Source: DASTPP01 sp035762175
GTDB taxonomy: Bacteria > Myxococcota_A > Polyangia > Polyangiales > Polyangiaceae
Direction: 5' to 3'
Assembly (NCBI GenBank): GCA_035762175.1
Contig: DASTPP010000324.1
Span: 1-14,572 of the forward strand
DNA: 14,572 nucleotides
Of the stretch, positions 12,126 through 14,572 are shown piece by piece. Numbering within the stretch: the first letter of the stretch is position 1; each line of letters starts with the position of its first letter. The notes below the pieces were generated by a model, which saw only the letters and a program-made list of their open reading frames with translations, was not told where the DNA came from and made no database searches. A program made the position numbers and the translations under genes.

Positions 12126-13076
12126 ATGGCACTCGACGAGACGACCCGCGCACGCATCGAAGACCTTCTGCGGTCCGAGCGCGTGGTGCTCTTCATGAAG
12201 GGCAACCGGCACTTCCCGCAATGCGGGTTTTCGGCGACGGTCGTGAACATCTTGAACGAGTTCTTGCCCTCGTACAAAACCATCAACGTGCTCGCCGACC
12301 CGGCGCTGCGCGAGGGCATCAAAGAGTACACGCAGTGGCCCACGATACCCCAGCTTTACGTGGGCGGTGAGTTCGTCGGCGGCTGCGACATCGTCAAAGA
12401 GCTCTACGCGAGCGGCGAGCTCGCCACGATGCTCGGCGCCCCCGCGGCGGCCGCGCCGGCGGCGGCCCCGGCCGGCGGCGGCAAGGCCCTGTCGTTGCGC
12501 CTGAGCGAGGCGGCGGCGAAGGCGATGCGCGAGGCGCTCGGCCCGGGCGACGACGAGTTCGTGCGCCTCGAGGTGAGCCCGCGCTACGCCTACGACCTGT
12601 CGATCGGGCCCCGGCGCCCGGGCGACGTCGAGGTCGAGGCGTCGGGGCTGACGGTGCTCGTCGACGCGGCGAGCGCGGCGCGCGCCGACGGCACGGCCAT
12701 CGACTTCGTCGACGGGCCGCAGGGGGGCTTCAAGATCTCGAACCCCGGCGAGCCGCCGCAGGTGCGCCAGCTCGGCGTCCGCGAGCTCAAGGCGATGCTC
12801 GAGCGCAAGGCGCCGCTCGAGCTCTTCGACGTGCGCACCGAGAAAGAGCGCGCCGTCGCGCGCATCGAGGGCGCGCGCCTGCTCGACGCGGCGGCCGAGG
12901 CGCACCTGCGCTCGCTGCCGAAGGACGCGACCATCGTCTTTCACTGCCACCACGGCGGCCGCAGCCAGGCCGCCGCCGAGCGCTTTCTCGCCGAGGGCTA
13001 CCGCAACGTCTACAACCTCAAGGGCGGCATCGACGCCTGGTCGCTCGAAGTCGACCCGTCGGTGCCCCGTTACTGA
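12126..13076 (+). CDS. Grx4-type monothiol glutaredoxin fused to a degenerate A-type domain and a rhodanese domain
   Basis: The 316-residue cytoplasmic protein has three domains. Residues about 5-103 are a monothiol glutaredoxin of the Grx4/GrxD class: active site PQCGFS with C33, K25 in FMKGN, WPTIPQLYVGGEFVGGCDI (71-89) for glutathione binding. Such proteins carry a bridging [2Fe-2S] cluster and deliver it or partner with BolA. An Ala/Pro linker (105-118) follows. Residues about 120-210 match the IscA/ErpA A-type fold in pattern (VRLEVSPRYAYDLSIG, then GLTVLVDAAS, AIDFVDGPQGGFKISNP), but all three cluster-ligand cysteines are gone. Residues about 214-316 form a rhodanese domain (LELFDVRTEKERAVARIEGA, FHCHHGGRS with C274, VYNLKGGIDAW), able in principle to carry a persulfide. 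It is followed after 3 bases by bolA, the physical partner of Grx4, so they form an operon. The weak GAGG at 12111-12114 is the only ribosome-site candidate. Confidence 0.92.
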   Translation: MALDETTRARIEDLLRSERVVLFMKGNRHFPQCGFSATVVNILNEFLPSYKTINVLADPALREGIKEYTQWPTIPQLYVGGEFVGGCDIVKELYASGELATMLGAPAAAAPAAAPAGGGKALSLRLSEAAAKAMREALGPGDDEFVRLEVSPRYAYDLSIGPRRPGDVEVEASGLTVLVDAASAARADGTAIDFVDGPQGGFKISNPGEPPQVRQLGVRELKAMLERKAPLELFDVRTEKERAVARIEGARLLDAAAEAHLRSLPKDATIVFHCHHGGRSQAAAERFLAEGYRNVYNLKGGIDAWSLEVDPSVPRY

Positions 13077-13079
13077 GCC

Positions 13080-13337
13080 ATGGGCGTTCACCTAACGTCG
13101 TTCCAGGGCTCGGTCACCGAGGCCATTCGCACGGCCATCGTCGGCGTCATCGCCGACGCGACCGTGCACGTCGAGGGCGGCGGCGGCCACTTCACCATCG
13201 AGGTGGTCTCGCCCGTGTTCGCCGGCAAAAACCGCGTCGAAAGCCAGCGCCTCGTGCTCGGCGCCATCGCCCACCTGATGAAGGGCGACGCCGCCCCGGT
13301 GCACGCCGTCGACAGCCTGCGGACGCGCGTGCCCTGA
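13080..13337 (+). CDS. BolA/IbaG-family protein
   Basis: BolA-family proteins bind monothiol glutaredoxins and share a [2Fe-2S] cluster with them, acting in Fe-S trafficking and iron sensing. The 85-residue product has the short alpha/beta BolA fold: an N-terminal helix (VTEAIRTAIVG), the strand pair ATVHVEGGGGHFTIEVVSPVFAGKNRVESQRLVL, and the conserved end APVHAVDSLRTRVP, whose His is the candidate cluster ligand. The NRVESQR segment resembles IbaG (SRVKKQQ) more than classical BolA (RHR). The ATG at 13080 begins 3 bases after the stop of the Grx4 fusion gene, so translation is probably coupled. Its placement directly supports the Grx4 assignment of its neighbour. Confidence 0.93.
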   Translation: MGVHLTSFQGSVTEAIRTAIVGVIADATVHVEGGGGHFTIEVVSPVFAGKNRVESQRLVLGAIAHLMKGDAAPVHAVDSLRTRVP

Positions 13338-13349
13338 AGGCGCGCGGCG

Positions 13350-13377
13350 CCGCCCCCGCGTGACGGCTCGGGGGCGG
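13350..13377. terminator. Bidirectional hairpin between bolA and the kinase gene
   Basis: CCGCCCCCG (13350-13358) pairs perfectly with CGGGGGCGG (13369-13377) around a 10-base loop, 12 bases after the bolA stop and 14 before the kinase stop on the opposite strand. A U-run is lacking, as for the other hairpins in this window. Confidence 0.55.
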
Positions 13378-13391
13378 AGGGGCGCCGGGGG

Positions 13392-14572
13392 TCAGAGCCC
13401 GAGCAGAATGCCGCCGCAGACGGCGCAGCCGGCGAACGCGACCGCCAGCACGATCGCGGCCAGCACGATGGCCGCGATGGCGCGCGACGAGCTCGAGCCG
13501 ACGGGCGCCAGGGGCGGCGGAATCGGCGCGAGCGGGGCGGGCTCGCGGCCCCAGTTGCCCTCGAAGGGAAAGGGCACGGGGGCGGGCGCCGGGGGGACGC
13601 TCGGCGGCAGGTAGACGTTCGACGGGCGCGCGGCGCTCTCGAGCAGCGCCGGCGCGGGCGAGTCGGCGAGCGTCGGGGGCACGGCGCGCGGGGCACGGCC
13701 GGGCGCCGCGCTCGGAAGCGGCGTCGGCAACGTGTAGCCGGCCGACGGCGACGCCGCCGAGGCATAGCCGGCCGGGTGCGATGACGCCGAGGCGTGGCCA
13801 ACCGGCGGGTACGACGCCGCCGAGGCGTGGCCGGCCGGGTACGACGCGGAAGCGTTCCCGAGCGGCGGCGGCGCCGAGGCGTAGCCAACCGGCGGCTGCG
13901 GCGCCGCCGAGGCGTGACCGAGCGGCGGCGCCGCCGAGGCGTGGCCGGCCGGGTACGAGGCGAAGGCGTGGCTGGCCAGGTGCGACGGGGGCGGCGTCGG
14001 GAGGGTGGCGGTGGCGCCGGCGGGCCGGGAGGTCGCGGCCGACGGGTGGGCCGCGAGCGAGGCCGACGTGGCCACGTGGGCGTGCGGCGCCGGGGCCGGG
14101 GCGGGGCCGTGCTGGGTGGGCGGGGCGAGGCCGAGCACCGAGGCGATGCGCTCGACGGCGTGGCGCGCCGAGGGGGGCGCGAAGGGGCCGAGGGCTTCGG
14201 CGAAGGCGGCGACGTGGGGGAAGCGCCGGTCGGGGTCTTTCTCGAGGCAGCGGGCGATGGCGGCCTCGAGCGCGGGCGAGAGCTCGGGGCGGCGGCCGCG
14301 CAGGGGCCGGGGGGCGCCCTGCAAGATGGCGACGTGCAGCTCGGGCAGGGTCTCGGCGGCGAAGGGGCTCTCGCCGGCGAGCAGCTCGTGCAAGACGACG
14401 CCGAGCGACCAGACGTCGGCGCGGGGGTCGACGCGGCGGGCGTCGCGCAGCTGCTCGGGCGCCATGTAGCGAGGCGACCCCATCAAGGACGACGTCGACG
14501 TGAGGTCGAAGCCGGTGCCCTTGGTGCCGGCGGTGGCCTTCGAGACGCCGAAGTCGAGCACCTTGACGAAAG
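13392..14572 (-). CDS. Ser/Thr protein kinase, C-terminal part with repeat linker and membrane anchor (5' end outside window)
   Basis: This is the carboxy-terminal 392 residues of a eukaryote-like (PknB-type) kinase; the N-terminal lobe and catalytic loop lie beyond the right edge. Counting from the first full codon, DFG is at 6-8 (VKVLDFGVSK), the activation segment ends in GSPRYMAPEQ (APE at 37-39), then DPRADVWSLGVVLHELLAG and CLEKDPDRRFPHV complete the kinase C-lobe by about residue 130. The DFG and APE landmarks are intact, so the visible part looks active. Residues about 150-350 are low-complexity, rich in Pro, Ala, His, Tyr and Ser, with nine or so repeats of the type SYPAGHASAA or PPVGYASA. 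The last about 29 residues are a hydrophobic helix (AIAAIVLAAIVLAVAFAG...), so the protein is tail-anchored with almost nothing outside the membrane. Such kinases are numerous in Myxococcota; the target is unknown. Confidence 0.93.
   Translation of the reverse strand, partial: FVKVLDFGVSKATAGTKGTGFDLTSTSSLMGSPRYMAPEQLRDARRVDPRADVWSLGVVLHELLAGESPFAAETLPELHVAILQGAPRPLRGRRPELSPALEAAIARCLEKDPDRRFPHVAAFAEALGPFAPPSARHAVERIASVLGLAPPTQHGPAPAPAPHAHVATSASLAAHPSAATSRPAGATATLPTPPPSHLASHAFASYPAGHASAAPPLGHASAAPQPPVGYASAPPPLGNASASYPAGHASAASYPPVGHASASSHPAGYASAASPSAGYTLPTPLPSAAPGRAPRAVPPTLADSPAPALLESAARPSNVYLPPSVPPAPAPVPFPFEGNWGREPAPLAPIPPPLAPVGSSSSRAIAAIVLAAIVLAVAFAGCAVCGGILLGL
13726..13986 (-). repeat. Degenerate ~10-residue coding repeats in the kinase linker
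   Basis: About nine units with the core (Y/L)(P)AGHASA or PVGYASA lie in tandem between the kinase domain and the anchor. Nearly identical DNA of about 28 bp recurs at about 13816 and 13930, pointing to recent duplication. Confidence 0.7.

Noticed and set aside
13726..13986. Repeats near the right edge considered as a CRISPR or satellite array
   Set aside because: They are in frame within the kinase gene, degenerate and without unique spacers.
1..14572. Mobile element, tRNA, rRNA or integration site
   Set aside because: No transposase or integrase motif, no paired terminal repeats flanking a gene block, and no tRNA- or rRNA-like sequence was found on reading both strands.

Overview
The window is very GC-rich (well above 70% by eye) with strong third-position G/C bias, so long spurious frames run antisense to nearly every gene. 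The gene content suggests a Myxococcota bacterium, probably of the Polyangia/Sorangium-like group: lipoproteins whose lipid cysteine is followed by acidic and Gly-Thr-Gly-Gly-Ser linkers, a Pro/Ala-rich eukaryote-like Ser/Thr kinase with a C-terminal membrane anchor, and a Grx4-rhodanese fusion. This placement is inference; there is no rRNA or tRNA in the window. All 13 genes look chromosomal, and I see no transposase, phage gene, CRISPR array or RNA gene.

Layout, left to right. (1) 2-2446 +: a FecA-like TonB-dependent receptor, cut by the left edge. (2) 2644-3297 +: methionine sulfoxide reductase A. (3) 3616-4134 +: a stress-type protein with a YflT-like N-terminus and a glycine-zipper membrane region. 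(4) 4224-5924 -: a medium-chain-type acyl-CoA synthetase, divergent from (5) 6010-6468 +: a VOC/PhnB-like protein. (6) 6496-7353 -: pirin, divergent from (7) 7458-7799 +: its probable HxlR-family regulator. (8) A minus-strand run read 11956 to 7870: a Cys-rich lipoprotein, a DUF1111 di-heme oxidoreductase lipoprotein, an imelysin/EfeO-like lipoprotein and a cytochrome P460-like lipoprotein. (9) 12126-13337 +: a Grx4/A-type/rhodanese fusion protein followed 3 bases later by bolA. (10) 13392 to the right edge, -: a Ser/Thr kinase lacking its N-terminal half.

Two themes recur. One is iron and heme at the cell envelope: the FecA-like receptor, imelysin, DUF1111 and the P460-like protein. The DUF1111-imelysin-P460 run looks like one envelope iron/redox unit; imelysin next to a di-heme cytochrome is a known pairing, while a P460-like partner is less familiar to me. 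The other theme is thiol, Fe-S and oxidative stress: MsrA, pirin/HxlR, Grx4 with BolA, and the stress-type protein. The most unusual items are the A-type domain in the Grx fusion that has lost all its cysteines, two abutting perfect palindromes upstream of the imelysin gene, a matched pair of apparently leaderless promoters between pirin and hxlR, and a 39-bp tandem repeat lying between the start codon and the signal peptide of a lipoprotein.
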